Below, piece by piece: positions 35,339 through 43,841 of a stretch of 64,000 nt of DNA. Where the stretch lies: NCBI GenBank assembly GCA_963793785.1, contig CAWCBH010000003.1, positions 744,001-808,000 of the forward strand, given 5' to 3'. The DNA is from CAWCBH01 sp963793785. Lineage in GTDB: Bacteria > Actinomycetota > Thermoleophilia > Solirubrobacterales > 70-9. Positions within the stretch are counted from its first letter, which is position 1. Every line of letters begins with the position of its first letter. The notes under the pieces were generated by a model that searched no databases, had not been told where the DNA came from, and saw only the letters and a list, made by a program, of their open reading frames with translations. The position numbers and the translations under genes are program-made.

Positions 35339-36334
35339 ATGACAAGCCAATCGACACTCGCAATCGAGGCCACCGGCCTCGTCAAGGCCTTCGGGGAGAC
35401 CCGCGCCGTCGACGGCGTCGACCTCGCCGTCGGCCGCGGCTCGGTCTACGGGGTCCTCGGCCCCAACGGCGCCGGCAAGACGACGACGATCCGGATGCTG
35501 GCGACGCTGCTGACCCCCGACGCCGGCTCGGCGCGGGTGCTCGGATACGACATCGTGCGCGAGGCCGACGCGGTGCGGGGGGTGGTCAGCCTGACCGGCC
35601 AGCTCGCCTCGGTCGACGAGGACCTGAGCGGGCGCGAGAACCTCGTCCTGCTCGGGCGGCTGCTGGGCCTGAAGCGCGATCAGGCCAAGGCGCGGGCGAT
35701 GGAGCTGCTGGAGGCCTTCGGGCTCGAGGATGCCGCCGGGCGCCTGGTCAAGAACTTCTCCGGCGGCATGCGGCGCCGCCTCGACATCGCCGCCAGCATC
35801 GTCGTCACCCCGGAGCTGATGTTCCTCGACGAGCCGACCACGGGCCTCGACCCGCGCTCCCGCAACCAGGTCTGGGACATCATCCGGGCCCTGGTCGCCG
35901 GCGGGACGACGATCCTGCTCTGCACCCAGTACCTCGACGAGGCCGACCAGCTCGCCGACGGGATCGCCGTGATCGACCACGGCAGGGTGATCGCCGAAGG
36001 AACGCCCGCGCAGCTGAAAGCGTCGGTGGGCTCGGGAGCGCTGCACGTCCGGCTGCTGGACCCCGACCAGCGTCCCGAGGCCGAGCGACTGCTGGCCCGC
36101 GAGCTCGAGGTGGTGCACCTGGAGCCCGACCCGGCGGCGCTCTCGGCTCCATGCGCCGATGCCGACCGGGCCGCCGAGGCGATCGCCGAGCTGTCTCGGT
36201 CCGGAGTCGAGATCGCAAACTTCTCCGTCGGCCAGCCCAGCCTCGACGAGGTGTTCCTCGCCCTCACCGGGCGGCCCGCCGAGGAGAATGGCGCCGAGGA
36301 AGCGCTCGCGGCGCCGGAGGAGCGGGCGGCATGA
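35339..36334 (+). CDS. ABC exporter ATP-binding protein (DrrA-like)
   Basis: 331 residues. Walker A GPNGAGKTTTIRML, Q-loop LTGQLASVDEDLSGRENL, signature FSGGMRRRLDIAASI, Walker B LMFLDEPTTGLDPRSR and H-loop. The C-terminal domain after residue 225 (VRLLDPDQRPEAERLL...GVEIANFSVGQPSLDEVFLALTG) is that of daunorubicin-resistance DrrA-type ATPases. It energises the ABC-2 permease encoded next; the ATG of that gene overlaps its stop by 4 nt. Confidence 0.95.
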   Translation: MTSQSTLAIEATGLVKAFGETRAVDGVDLAVGRGSVYGVLGPNGAGKTTTIRMLATLLTPDAGSARVLGYDIVREADAVRGVVSLTGQLASVDEDLSGRENLVLLGRLLGLKRDQAKARAMELLEAFGLEDAAGRLVKNFSGGMRRRLDIAASIVVTPELMFLDEPTTGLDPRSRNQVWDIIRALVAGGTTILLCTQYLDEADQLADGIAVIDHGRVIAEGTPAQLKASVGSGALHVRLLDPDQRPEAERLLARELEVVHLEPDPAALSAPCADADRAAEAIAELSRSGVEIANFSVGQPSLDEVFLALTGRPAEENGAEEALAAPEERAA

Positions 36335-37176
36335 GCACACCCCCGACAACCAGAGCTCCCGCCGAGGCCCTCGAGGGTCAGGCGCTGCGCAAGGCGCTGG
36401 CCTCGACGCCGCGGCCGCCGCGCCCCAGCGCCGCCTCCGCCGTCTCCACCTTCGCCTGGCGCGGAATGCTGAAGGTCAAGCACGTTCCCGAGCAGCTCCT
36501 CGACGTGACGATCACGCCGGTGATGTTCCTGCTCATGTTCACCTACCTGTTCGGCGGCGCGATCGCCGGCTCGACCGGCGATTACCTGCAGTACATCCTG
36601 CCCGGGGTGCTGGTCCAGTCGGTGCTGTTCACGACCGTCTACTCCGGGATGTCCCTGAACACCGACATGACCAGGGGCGTGGTGGACCGTTTCCGCTCGC
36701 TGCCGATCTGGCGCCCGGCGCCGCTGGTCGGGGCGATGGTCGGCGACAGCCTCCGCTATCTGGGCGCCGGCAGCGTCGTCGTCGCGCTCGGCTTCGCGCT
36801 CGGCTACAACGCCGAAGGGGGCGTCGCCGGCGTCCTCGGGGCGATCCTGCTGGTCGTCGTCTTCTCCTTCGGGCTGGCCTGGGTCTTCACCAGCCTCGGA
36901 TTGGTGATGCGCTCGCCGAACGCGGTGATGAACACCGGCTTCATGTGCCTGTTCCCGCTGATCTTCCTCAGCAACATCTTCGTCGAGCCCGAGACCTTGC
37001 CGAGCGTGTTGGAGGCTTTCGTCGACGTCAACCCGATTTCCCACCTTGTCACCGCCACCCGCGGTCTGATGGAGGGCGATGCCGACGCCGGCGAGATCGG
37101 CCTGGTCCTGGCGACGGCCGCGGCGCTGACCGCTGTGTTCGTGCCGCTGACGACCCGCCTCTACCGCCGCGCCTGA
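36331..37176 (+). CDS. ABC-2 type permease (DrrB-like)
   Basis: 281 residues with six hydrophobic helices: a Pro/Ala-rich leader, FAWRGMLKVKHVPEQLLDVTITPVM, then YLQYILPGVLVQSVLFTT and a C-terminal FPLIFLSNIFVEPETLPSVL with HLVTATRGLMEG. This is the DrrB arrangement; with the preceding ATPase it forms a drug or lipid exporter. The ATGA overlap ties it to the ATPase. Its 3' end overlaps the convergent serine hydrolase gene by 16 nt. Confidence 0.92.
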   Translation: MSTPPTTRAPAEALEGQALRKALASTPRPPRPSAASAVSTFAWRGMLKVKHVPEQLLDVTITPVMFLLMFTYLFGGAIAGSTGDYLQYILPGVLVQSVLFTTVYSGMSLNTDMTRGVVDRFRSLPIWRPAPLVGAMVGDSLRYLGAGSVVVALGFALGYNAEGGVAGVLGAILLVVVFSFGLAWVFTSLGLVMRSPNAVMNTGFMCLFPLIFLSNIFVEPETLPSVLEAFVDVNPISHLVTATRGLMEGDADAGEIGLVLATAAALTAVFVPLTTRLYRRA

Positions 37177-38018
37177 GGGGCGAGGCCGCGCAGGAGCCGC
37201 GCCGCAACGCCCCGCAGCGTCTGCTTGCCGTAACCGTGGGAGGGATTTGACTCGGTGAAGATCGCCAGCGAGACGCGGCGGTCGCCGCGCTTCAGCAACG
37301 CCACCTGGTGGTTGACCCAGCCGGTTCCGCCGCCCCATCCACCCTTGAAGTAGAGCCCCCACCCGGGCGGCTTGACGCGGCCGACTCCCCAGCGCTGGGA
37401 GGGGGTGATGCGGGCCAGCTGCCGTAGCGCGAAGCGACGGTGGCGGCGGGGGACGAATCGCTCCAGCCGGTACATGAACCGGGCTTGGTCGCGGGGGCTG
37501 ATGCGGCTGAGGCCCCAGACGTAGCTGAAGCGAAAGTCCCGCATCCTCGCCGCCCGGGCGAGCCGGTTGATCCGGCGCGCGCCGACGATCGAGCTGACCA
37601 GGCTGGCGGCGCCGTTGTCAGAGCGGCGGATCATCGGCCGCAACAACGCGCGCTCATCCCTCGTCAGGGACTGGTTGCGAACGCCGGCCCGGCGCAGATA
37701 GGCGACCAGGAGCATCGCCTTGATGACGCTGGCCGAGGGGGCAGTCCGCGAGCCGTGGAACCGGAAATAGCGACCCGCCCAGTCGACGATCGCGAAGCTC
37801 ACCTCTCCGGCCCGACCCGACGCGTAGCGCTTCGCCGCTCCGACCGCCGGGATCCAGGGACCGACGATCGGCTGGTTGCGGACTGGCGCCGGTGGCCTCA
37901 CGATCGGCTGGTTCTGGACCGCGGGCTGATCCGGCCCCGGTCGTCCGGCATCGGCGGCGGCAGCACTCCAGCAGGCCAAGGCGATCGCGCCTGAGCTGAT
38001 CAGCGAGCGCCGCCGCAT
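37161..38018 (-). CDS. Secreted serine hydrolase of the beta-lactamase/penicillin-binding superfamily
   Basis: 285 residues with a signal sequence (ISSGAIALACWSAAAADAG), a Gln/Pro-rich linker containing three NQPIV repeats, and then a class-A beta-lactamase-like fold: SASVIKAMLLVAYLRR gives the SxxK motif, MIRRSDNGAASLV the SxN-like SDN, and KGGWGGGTGW the KTG-equivalent. The KGG in place of KTG makes true beta-lactamase activity doubtful; a D,D-peptidase or amidase-like role is plausible. Start at ATG 38018. Confidence 0.8.
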   Translation of the reverse strand: MRRRSLISSGAIALACWSAAAADAGRPGPDQPAVQNQPIVRPPAPVRNQPIVGPWIPAVGAAKRYASGRAGEVSFAIVDWAGRYFRFHGSRTAPSASVIKAMLLVAYLRRAGVRNQSLTRDERALLRPMIRRSDNGAASLVSSIVGARRINRLARAARMRDFRFSYVWGLSRISPRDQARFMYRLERFVPRRHRRFALRQLARITPSQRWGVGRVKPPGWGLYFKGGWGGGTGWVNHQVALLKRGDRRVSLAIFTESNPSHGYGKQTLRGVAARLLRGLAPQARR

Positions 38019-38045
38019 CGCCGCGACGATAGCGCCGGCCACGGT

Positions 38046-38065
38046 TCTCAGCTTCCTCTCAGCTT
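38046..38065 (+). promoter_or_regulatory. 11-bp-spaced direct repeat: likely response-regulator binding site
   Basis: TCTCAGCTT occurs at 38046-38054 and again at 38057-38065, offset 11 bp, that is one helical turn, as OmpR/PhoB-type regulators bind. It is 20 nt upstream of the response regulator start, so autoregulation is expected. The same TCTCA-N6-TCTCA pattern precedes the lipoprotein gene at 40883. Confidence 0.65.
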
Positions 38066-38084
38066 TGCCGCAATCATCTATGGC

Positions 38085-38765
38085 GTGCGTGTCCTGATCG
38101 TCGAGGACGACCTGCCGATGGCGGCCGCGATCCGGCGCGCCCTGCGGACCGAGGACATCGTCGCCGACGTAGCCACGCGCGGCGAGGACGCGCTGTGGAT
38201 GGCGGCCTCGACCGAGTTCGACGCCCTCGTCCTCGACGTGGTCTTGCCGGGCATCGACGGGTTCGAGGTCTGTCGCCGGCTGCGGGCAGACGGGGTCTGG
38301 ACGCCGATCATCATGCTCACGGCCCGCGACGCGGTTGAGGACCGCATCGAGGGCCTCGACCAGGGTGCCGACGACTACCTGACCAAGCCCTTCTCGGTCG
38401 CCGAGCTGCTGGCCAGGCTGCGCGCTCTCGCCCGCCGCGGCGCCGTCGAGCGCCCGCCGGTGCTCGAGGTCGGCGAGCTGCGCCTGGACCCGGCGACGCG
38501 GCAGGTATGGCGCGGCGACGCCGAGGTCCACCTCTCGGCGAAGGAGTTCGCGTTGCTGGAGGCGTTCATGCGCCGGCCCGGCGAGGTGCTGAGCCAGTTC
38601 CAGCTGCTCGAGTACGCGTGGGACTACGACTACGAGAACCGCTCCAACGTGGTCGAGGTCTACGTCCGCTACCTGCGCGAGAAGATCGACCGGCCGTTCG
38701 GCGCCAAGTCGCTGGAGACGGTTCGCGGCGCCGGCTACCGGCTGCGAAGGGACGCAGGATCCTAG
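38085..38765 (+). CDS. OmpR-family response regulator
   Basis: 226 residues. Receiver domain with acidic pocket EDD (7-9), phospho-acceptor D51 in LVLDVVLPG, Thr in MLTARD and Lys in YLTKPF. The C-terminal winged helix has LSAKEFALLEAFMRRPGEVLS, the recognition segment NVVEVYVRYLREKID and GAGYRL. The GTG start has no space for a long leader. The histidine kinase follows directly. It probably binds the TCTCA-N6-TCTCA repeats. Confidence 0.95.
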   Translation: MRVLIVEDDLPMAAAIRRALRTEDIVADVATRGEDALWMAASTEFDALVLDVVLPGIDGFEVCRRLRADGVWTPIIMLTARDAVEDRIEGLDQGADDYLTKPFSVAELLARLRALARRGAVERPPVLEVGELRLDPATRQVWRGDAEVHLSAKEFALLEAFMRRPGEVLSQFQLLEYAWDYDYENRSNVVEVYVRYLREKIDRPFGAKSLETVRGAGYRLRRDAGS

Positions 38766-38782
38766 GCCGGCTGCCGATCCGC

Positions 38783-40135
38783 GTGCGGCTCAGCGTCGGC
38801 TTTGCCCTCGCGATGCTGCTGGTGCTTGCGGCGGCTGCCGTGTTCGTCTATCTGCAGCTGCGCTCCGACCTCGACGAGAGCATCGACAGCGGTCTGCGCT
38901 CCCGCGCCGACGACATCGCTGCCTTCGTTCGCCAGGGCGACCCCGACCTCGGCGGCACGGCTGCCGACCGCCTCGTCGAGTCCGATGAGAGCTTTGCTCA
39001 GGTGCTGTCGCCGTCGAGGCGGGTAGTGGCAGAAACCGGTGGCCTTCCCGACCCGGCACTGAGCGAGGCCGAGGCCCGGCGGGCCTCGCAGGCGGCGACC
39101 TTTCTCGAGCAACCGGTGCCCGGGATCGAGGGAACGGCGCGCATCCTCGCCCGCCCCGCCGCCGGACCGGGCGGGACCGCCGTCGTTGTCGTCGGAGCTT
39201 CGCTGGAGGATCGCGACGAGGCCCTCTCGGGCCTGCTGGCGTCGTTCGCGATCGGCGGCCCGATCGCGGTCCTGATCGCGTCCGGGATCGGCTACCTGCT
39301 TGCGGCGGCGGGGCTGGCGCCGATCGAGGCGATGCGGAGCCGTGCATCCGAGGTTTCGCTGGAACGCGGCGGCGAGCGCCTGCCGCTGCCGGCCGCCGAG
39401 GACGAGGTTCGGCGACTCGGTGAGACGCTGAACGAGATGCTGGCCCGGCTCGAGGCCTCTTTCGAGCGCGAGCGGCAGTTCGTCGCCGATGCCAGCCACG
39501 AGCTGCGGACCCCCCTGGCGGTCCTGAAGACAGAGCTGGAGACGGCGCTGCGACGAGCCGAGGCGGGTTCGGAGCTGCGCCGCTCGCTCGCCGCGGCGCT
39601 GGAGGAGGCCGACGGCCTGATCCAGCTTGCCGACGACCTGCTGCTGATCGCTCGCGCCGCCGAGGGCGAGCTGCCGGTGCGCCCGGAGGCGGTCGCGGTC
39701 GAGGAGCTGCTGGCGCGGACCCGCGACCGCTTCGCCGACCGCGCCGCCGAGCAGGGCCGCATGATCGAGGTCGACGTGCCGGCCGGGCTGCGCGCTCGCC
39801 TCGACCCGCTGCGGATCCGGCAGGCGCTCGGCAACCTGGTCGACAACGCGCTGCGCCACGGCGCCGGTTTGGTTTCGCTGCGGGCCCGCGAAACTGCCGA
39901 CCGCCTGCAGATCGATGTGGTCGACGAGGGAGGCGGCTTCGCGGCCGAGGTGACGCCGCACGCCTTCGACCGTTTTGCCCGCGGCGATGCGCCGCGGACT
40001 CCCGGCGGCGCCGGGCTCGGGCTGGCGATAGTGCGGGTGATCGCCGCGGCACACGAAGGCACGGCGACGATCGTGGAGTCCGAAGCGGGCGCCACCGTCC
40101 GCCTCAGCTTTCCGCGGAGCCCGGCGAGAAGCTGA
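38783..40135 (+). CDS. Sensor histidine kinase, HAMP type
   Basis: About 450 residues. Helix 1 (LSVGFALAMLLVLAAAAVFVYL), a sensor region of ~130 residues outside the membrane, helix 2 (IGGPIAVLIASGIGYLLAAAGL), HAMP linker, DHp with phospho-acceptor H239 in FVADASHELRTPLAVL, and the ATPase with NLVDNALRHG, DEGGGF and GGAGLGLAIV. No ATG is available: GTG 38783 is the first usable start, 17 nt after the regulator stop. The 3' end overlaps the convergent lipoprotein gene by 32 nt. Confidence 0.9.
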   Translation: MRLSVGFALAMLLVLAAAAVFVYLQLRSDLDESIDSGLRSRADDIAAFVRQGDPDLGGTAADRLVESDESFAQVLSPSRRVVAETGGLPDPALSEAEARRASQAATFLEQPVPGIEGTARILARPAAGPGGTAVVVVGASLEDRDEALSGLLASFAIGGPIAVLIASGIGYLLAAAGLAPIEAMRSRASEVSLERGGERLPLPAAEDEVRRLGETLNEMLARLEASFERERQFVADASHELRTPLAVLKTELETALRRAEAGSELRRSLAAALEEADGLIQLADDLLLIARAAEGELPVRPEAVAVEELLARTRDRFADRAAEQGRMIEVDVPAGLRARLDPLRIRQALGNLVDNALRHGAGLVSLRARETADRLQIDVVDEGGGFAAEVTPHAFDRFARGDAPRTPGGAGLGLAIVRVIAAAHEGTATIVESEAGATVRLSFPRSPARS

Positions 40136-40883
40136 CCAGCTCCTCGCGGTCGGCGCCGCCGGAGACCCCGATCGCCAGCACCGGGCCGACGCCGCGGGCG
40201 TAGAACTTGAACTCGAGGATCTTCGGCTCCAGCGGGTTGAGGTCCTTGGTCATCAGGACCTGCGGGAAGTGGCCGAACGGCACCTCGGCCTGCTCGTCGA
40301 GGCTGACGATCTCGCCTTTGTCCTCGGCCTCGCCGGCGTAGTACTCCTGGCGGTAGGCGAGGCCGGCCTCGGGCTCGGCGGGCATGATCACGCCCGGCTG
40401 GGCGCCGTCGACTCCGGCCTCGAAGGAACCCTGCTTGGAGACCGGCTTGCCGTTCTCGAACTCGGTCGTGTCCTCGCCCAGGTACCAGACGTTGCCGGCA
40501 GAGTCCTGCGCGTACCAGTCGTCGGTGACCTCGACCGGGGCGCCGTCCTCGGTGACCACGTCGCGCACCACTCTGGCCTCGATCCCGTTGGCGATCCGCT
40601 TCGTCTGCTCGGTGACGGTGACGACGACCCGCTGCCGCGTCCCTTCGGGGTCGGTCTCGCGGTAGACCCAGCGGCTGCCGACCGCCATCGGCCAGTAGGG
40701 GTTGTCGATCTCGGTCGTGAACTCGGCCGGGTCGAGGCGAACCGGTTCGCTGCCCTGCGGCAGGCTCGATTCGCCGCCTGCGGCCGTGCCGGTCGGCTCG
40801 TCGTCGTCGCTCCCGCAGGCGGCGATCGCCAGTGCCAGCGCCAGGACGGTCGCCGCGGTCGTGATTGCTCTCTTGATGCTCAT
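40104..40883 (-). CDS. Lipoprotein, probable target of the adjacent two-component system
   Basis: 259 residues. Signal peptide RAITTAATVLALALAIAAC with lipobox AIAAC, a Gly/Ser-rich linker, then a beta-rich extracytoplasmic domain with two conserved-looking pieces, DNPYWPMAVGSRWVYRETD and GNVWYLGEDTTEFENG. The family is widespread in soil bacteria but has no defined role. It faces the kinase gene tail-to-tail and its upstream region carries the same 11-bp-spaced repeat as the response regulator. Confidence 0.8.
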   Translation of the reverse strand: MSIKRAITTAATVLALALAIAACGSDDDEPTGTAAGGESSLPQGSEPVRLDPAEFTTEIDNPYWPMAVGSRWVYRETDPEGTRQRVVVTVTEQTKRIANGIEARVVRDVVTEDGAPVEVTDDWYAQDSAGNVWYLGEDTTEFENGKPVSKQGSFEAGVDGAQPGVIMPAEPEAGLAYRQEYYAGEAEDKGEIVSLDEQAEVPFGHFPQVLMTKDLNPLEPKILEFKFYARGVGPVLAIGVSGGADREELVSFSPGSAES

Positions 40884-40930
40884 GCTCGCTCCCTTCCAGT
40901 TGGTCAGACGGACCTTCTATGGGGAGGCCA

Positions 40931-40948
40931 TGAGAGCCGGCTGAGAGC
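40931..40948 (-). promoter_or_regulatory. Second TCTCA-N6-TCTCA direct repeat, in front of the lipoprotein gene
   Basis: On the minus strand GCTCTCA occurs twice, 11 bp apart (40948-40942 and 40937-40931), 48-65 nt before the lipoprotein start. CATAGAAG immediately downstream may supply the -10 region. It also lies 19 nt before the divergent membrane protein at 40967, which could be co-controlled. Confidence 0.6.
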
Positions 40949-40966
40949 GCTACTCTGGGTGGGCCG

Positions 40967-41347
40967 ATGCTCTACGCCGTTCCGGTGGTGCTGATCGTCG
41001 CGGGTCGGATCCGCGGTTGCCGTCCCGAGGAGCGCCGGCTGATCGGAACCATCGCCTGCATCGCGACCGCGGCCTTCCTGCCGACGCTGATCGTCAGCGT
41101 CCTCACCGCCGACACCCTGATCAAGGGGTGCGCCTACGCGCTGGCGGTCGTCGCCGCCGCCCACTGGGCGATGCTGCTCGGCCCGCGGCCGGGCCGCGAC
41201 GACCGGCGGCCCGACGACGACGAGAGCACCGACCCCGGGCCTCCCGAGGACGACACCGACCCCGGGCCTGAGTTCGGCTGGGACGACTTCGAGCGCGACT
41301 TCTGGAACGAGGTCGAGCGGCGCCGGCGTTCGCGGATACCCGCTTAG
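40967..41347 (+). CDS. Small two-helix membrane protein of unknown function
   Basis: 126 residues: two hydrophobic helices within the first 65 residues (MLYAVPVVLIVAG; IACIATAAFLPTLIVSVL plus a third weaker one), then an acidic, Pro-rich cytosolic tail (DPGPPEDDTDPGPEFGWDD) ending in a basic helix. No family recognised. It starts next to the response-regulator-type repeat. Confidence 0.65.
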   Translation: MLYAVPVVLIVAGRIRGCRPEERRLIGTIACIATAAFLPTLIVSVLTADTLIKGCAYALAVVAAAHWAMLLGPRPGRDDRRPDDDESTDPGPPEDDTDPGPEFGWDDFERDFWNEVERRRRSRIPA

Positions 41348-41444
41348 CTCTCGCAGCGTGACTTTCAGCCGCGGCGCGGGTTAGGTCGATAAGCGCCCTG
41401 CGGGAGCTCGTCGAGCCCTGCCTGAAGTCCGCGCGCCAAGACCA

Positions 41445-42476
41445 ATGACACCGTCCGCCCCTTCGCTGACAGTCATCGTCCCCGCCTACAACGAGGCGGC
41501 GACCGTCGCCGACACGATCCGCTCCCTGCAGGAGCAGACCGTCCCCCCGTCGGAGGTCATCGTCGTCGACGACTGCTCGACCGACGCGACGGCCGAGATC
41601 GCCTCGGCGCTGGGGGTGACTGTCGTGCGGCCACCGCGCAATACCGGCAGCAAGGCCGGCGCGCAGACCTTCGCCCTCGACCTGGTGAGAACCGACCTGG
41701 TGATGGCGATCGATGCCGACACGACGCTGGCGACCGACGCGATCGAGTCATTGCTCCCCGCCTTCGAGGACCCCGAGGTCGCCGCCGCCTGCGGTCTCGT
41801 CTTGCCGCGCAGGGTGCACACGATCTGGGAACGCGGCCGCTACATCGAGTACTTGCTCGCGTTCGGATTCTTCAAGCGGGTCCAGGACACCTACGGCAAG
41901 CCGTTGATTTCGTCGGGCTGCTTCTCGATCTACCGCACCGCCGGGCTGAGGACGCTCGGCGGCTGGTCGACTCGCACGATGGCCGAGGACATGGATCTGA
42001 CCTGGACCATCTATCGCGAAGGAGGCAAGGTCCGTTTCCTGCCGCAGGCGGTGTCCTATCCGATCGAGCCCCACAACCTCGGCTTCCTCGGCAAGCAGCT
42101 GCGCCGCTGGTCGCACGGCTTCGTCCAGAACGTGCGGCTGCACCGCCGCTCGCTGTTGCATCTCGGCTACCTGCGATCGACTGTCGCGGTCGCCTTCTGG
42201 GACGCGCTGCTCGCCTCGCTTGCCTACCTGGTGCTGCTGCCGATTCTGGCCGTGGCGGTGGACCCGATCGTCCTCGTCGCCTATCTCGTCGACGCACCGG
42301 TCGTGCTGGTGCCGGTGATGTGGCAGGCGATCGGTCGCCGCGAAGGGACCAAGGCCCTCTTGAGCTTCCCCAGCTTCTTCGTGCTGCGGGTCGTCAACGG
42401 CGTTTACATGCTGCGGGCGCTGTGGCGGGAGCTGATCCTGCGCCGGCCGCTGCTCGTCTACGAGAAGGGGCACTGA
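41445..42476 (+). CDS. Glycosyltransferase family 2 membrane protein
   Basis: 343 residues. GT-A fold starting TVIVPAYNEAATVADTIRS, nucleotide Asp in VVDDCSTDAT, DXD-type AIDADTTL, acceptor-site MAEDMDLTW and the QLRRWSHGF that corresponds to Q(Q/R)xRW of processive synthases. Two C-terminal helices anchor it. This pattern fits beta-glycan or cellulose/hyaluronan-like synthases. The gene that follows 1 nt later encodes a membrane protein with a long Pro/Gly tail and is likely a partner. Confidence 0.9.
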   Translation: MTPSAPSLTVIVPAYNEAATVADTIRSLQEQTVPPSEVIVVDDCSTDATAEIASALGVTVVRPPRNTGSKAGAQTFALDLVRTDLVMAIDADTTLATDAIESLLPAFEDPEVAAACGLVLPRRVHTIWERGRYIEYLLAFGFFKRVQDTYGKPLISSGCFSIYRTAGLRTLGGWSTRTMAEDMDLTWTIYREGGKVRFLPQAVSYPIEPHNLGFLGKQLRRWSHGFVQNVRLHRRSLLHLGYLRSTVAVAFWDALLASLAYLVLLPILAVAVDPIVLVAYLVDAPVVLVPVMWQAIGRREGTKALLSFPSFFVLRVVNGVYMLRALWRELILRRPLLVYEKGH

Positions 42477-42477
42477 C

Positions 42478-43424
42478 GTGTCGGCCGGACTACCCGGACT
42501 CGGCCTCGGCGGGCTCTTCTTCATCCTCTCGGCGCTGGTGGCGCCGTTCGTCGAGCTGCTCCGAACCGTGCGCGGCCAGAGCAGTCGCGCCCGTTGGGCG
42601 GAGGTCGGGCGGCAGTTCGCCCTCGCCGCCTTGATGATCGTCGCAGTCGACCTGACCATCCGCGCCGCCTACGCAATGCTGGCGGCTGCCGGGCTGCACG
42701 ACGAGCATTCGGCCGGTCCGGTGACTGCGTTGCCGCTGCTGCCGATCGGGATCACGGCCGCCCTGCTGGCCTTCGTCCTTCTGACCGCGAAGGGGATGCA
42801 GCTCGCCTCGCGGCTGCCGGTCGGGCCGCTGACGATGCCGCGGGTCTGGCCCTCCCGGCCGCGCCTGCTGGCCGGGACCGCGACGCTCTTCGCAGCCTGG
42901 TTTGCGCTGCTTTTCCTCGGCGCTTCACAGCTCAGCACCCTTTCGGGCGAGCTTGGCGAAGGCGGTCGCGATGCGCCGGCGGAGGAAGTCGTCTCGGATG
43001 GAGGAGAAGGGGCGCCCGGCAGCCTTCGAGGCGATTCGGTACAGGGGTCGGCGAGTGGCGAGCCGGCGGCGGACCTGGGTCCGTCACCTGGGCAAATGGA
43101 GCAGAGTTCGGCCGGCACCGGGGTCGACGTCGATCTGACAAGCGGCCAGCAGGGGGGCGCCGGGCCCGGCGAGGGCATTCCGGCGACGCCGCCACCCGCC
43201 GGAGGCGCACCAGTCTCTCCTGGTGGCCAGGCCAACGGCCCTCCCCCCGGTCAGGCCCAGGCGGGCGGCGGACCCCCGGAACACCGCGCCGGACCCCCGG
43301 AGGATGCCGGTCCGCCCCGCCCAGAGCCAAGCTCCCGGAGAGCGCCGGACCGCCCGCGAGCGCTGGGCCGCCCGAGAGCGCCGGCCGGCCGGCGCAGCCC
43401 GGCCGTCAGCCCTCGCTCAGGTAG
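42478..43424 (+). CDS. Membrane protein with Pro/Gly-rich extracellular tail (one frameshift near 43335)
   Basis: Four membrane helices in the first 165 residues (FFILSALVAPFVELL, FALAALMIVAVDLTI, ALPLLPIGITAALLAFVLL, LLAGTATLFAAWFALLFLG), then a long disordered region rich in Gly, Pro, Ser and Glu. Without a frame change the coding switches near 43335 to an Arg-rich sequence with rare codons that runs into the thioesterase gene. Moving one base there restores PESAGPP-type repeats and a stop at 43424. It starts 1 nt after the glycosyltransferase and is probably its accessory subunit. Confidence 0.6.
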
Positions 43425-43819
43425 GGCTCCAGGCCGGCCCTCACATCGGCGGGGATCTCGGTCTTCTCGTTGCCGCCGATCGCGACGAAGACGTGGCGCA
43501 GCTCTCCCTCGCTGCAGACGTTCCCGTCGAGGCAGATCTGCAGCCGGGTCGTCATCGCCGTCGTCCCCAGCCGGGTGACCTCGGCGCTGACCTGGACCTC
43601 TTCGTCGAAGGGCACCGGCGCCCGATATCGAAGGCTCGCCTCGGCGACGACGGTGTCGACCCCGGCCGCGGTCATCTCACCGTAGGGTCCGATCGCCTGC
43701 CGCCACAGCTCGGTCATCGCGATGTCGAAGTAGGCGAGGTGGTTGGCGAAGAAGAGGACGCCCTGCGGGTCGCAGTCGGCGTAGCGGACGCGGACCGTGT
43801 GCTGAAAGCGCCGAGCCAT
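43406..43819 (-). CDS. Acyl-CoA thioesterase, 4HBT/YbgC family
   Basis: 137 residues starting MARRFQHTVRVRYADCD. Hotdog-fold motif ADCDPQGVLFFANHLAYFDIA contains the catalytic Asp and the typical long helix. RYRAPVPFDEEVQVSAEVTR and LGTTAMTTRLQI follow. It hydrolyses short or aromatic acyl-CoA esters. The ATG at 43819 is preferred to an upstream GTG-rich extension because the family begins here. Confidence 0.85.
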   Translation of the reverse strand: MARRFQHTVRVRYADCDPQGVLFFANHLAYFDIAMTELWRQAIGPYGEMTAAGVDTVVAEASLRYRAPVPFDEEVQVSAEVTRLGTTAMTTRLQICLDGNVCSEGELRHVFVAIGGNEKTEIPADVRAGLEPYLSEG

Positions 43820-43841
43820 CGCGGGCGTGCATTCTAGGTCG

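Noticed and set aside
37161..38018. True class A beta-lactamase
   Set aside because: SxxK and SDN are present but KTG is replaced by KGG and the Glu166 loop is not recognisable.
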